Of a DNA stretch of 64,000 nucleotides, positions 63,895 through 64,000 are shown in pieces. This DNA comes from an uncultured Fodinibius sp. Its GTDB lineage: Bacteria; Bacteroidota; Rhodothermia; Balneolales; Balneolaceae. The stretch spans positions 62,001-126,000 of the forward strand of contig CAJXOG010000006.1 in assembly GCA_913057775.1 (NCBI GenBank), written 5' to 3'. The notes under the pieces were generated by a model that was not told where the DNA came from, did not search any database, and saw nothing but the letters and a program-made list of their open reading frames with translations. The stretch's first letter is position 1, and every line of letters begins with the position of its first letter. A program made the translations under genes and the position numbers.

Positions 63895-64000
63895 TAAAGG
63901 ATCAAGGCTATTTTACTCTGAATGCTGTCGTACTAAACTATGCTGGGTTAATAATAATCCCAAGTACTACTTAATCAGCGATATCTGCCTTAGCTGGTTG

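Noticed and set aside
63833-64000. Open frame from ATG at 63833 to the window end (56 codons)
   Set aside because: It runs straight through the perfect inverted repeat, is unusually rich in Cys and Trp, and such frames over palindromic repeats are typically spurious.

Overview
The window looks like a chromosomal segment of a Gram-negative, aerobic, heterotrophic bacterium of the Balneolota / Rhodothermota / Bacteroidota assemblage; Balneolaceae such as Fodinibius is my best guess, by inference and not by database comparison. The pointers are many outer-membrane-type lipoproteins, a FadL-type barrel, a TonB protein with a proline-rich linker, a short RpoD-type sigma factor, few Shine-Dalgarno sequences with several TTG/GTG starts, acidic proteins, and a one-chain 2-oxoglutarate dehydrogenase E1/E2. 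I saw no rRNA, tRNA, CRISPR array, phage or intact insertion sequence.

Layout. 1-2.4 kb (minus): a KaiC-like RecA ATPase cut by the window edge, a degenerate stand-alone receiver and a NarL-type regulator with a defective acidic pocket. 2.8-5 kb: a serine-racemase-like PLP enzyme followed by a D-amino-acid-oxidase-like flavoprotein. 5-8.3 kb: a MerC / ribbon-helix-helix-zinc pair with an 18-bp dyad at its 5' end, an S15/CocE hydrolase and a lipoprotein. 8.5-10.5 kb: aconitase. 10.7-12.7 kb: HU overlapping a second gene that joins an HU domain, an acidic linker, one membrane helix and a LysM domain. 13.1-14.9 kb: an amidoligase overlapping a peptidase C26 / glutamine-amidotransferase-like gene. 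15-17.6 kb: two secreted amidohydrolases, the second without any visible metal ligands. 17.7-25.6 kb: adenosine deaminase, Uup-type ABC-F protein, PAP2 phosphatase, Smr protein, small membrane protein, TonB and an M3 peptidase. 25.8-30 kb: small lipoprotein, DUF305 protein, LVIVD-repeat protein and fasciclin lipoprotein.

30.2-34.5 kb: membrane MutS-like ATPase, SGNH hydrolase, a second threonine/serine dehydratase and a SIMPL protein. 34.5-39.2 kb: the glyoxylate shunt (malate synthase, isocitrate lyase), divergent from a RamB/ScfR-type regulator, with repeated CGAATA motifs between them. 39.3-44.5 kb: PIG-L deacetylase and TesA-like esterase divergent from the YbbA/YbbP ABC exporter. 44.5-50.5 kb: CorA, tandem Usp, exported EEP-fold hydrolase, FadL-type barrel and an unusual aromatic/RS-rich lipoprotein. 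50.6-54.2 kb: a propeller histidine kinase and its LuxR-type partner. 54.3-63.7 kb: sigma factor, phosphopentomutase, a GAF/degenerate-GGDEF-like protein, PepF and the 1219-residue Kgd/OdhA-type enzyme.

Aconitase, the glyoxylate shunt and the 2-oxoglutarate complex form a central-carbon theme, with the shunt probably under a fatty-acyl/acetate-responsive regulator. Exported peptidases, esterases and hydrolases point to growth on peptides and lipids. The strongest leads for something undescribed are the HU-membrane-LysM protein, the amidoligase/C26 pair with a hydrophobic insertion, the active-plus-pseudo amidohydrolase pair, the CGAATA operator region and the MerC/zinc-RHH operon. Structured repeat-like DNA lies near both ends of the window.
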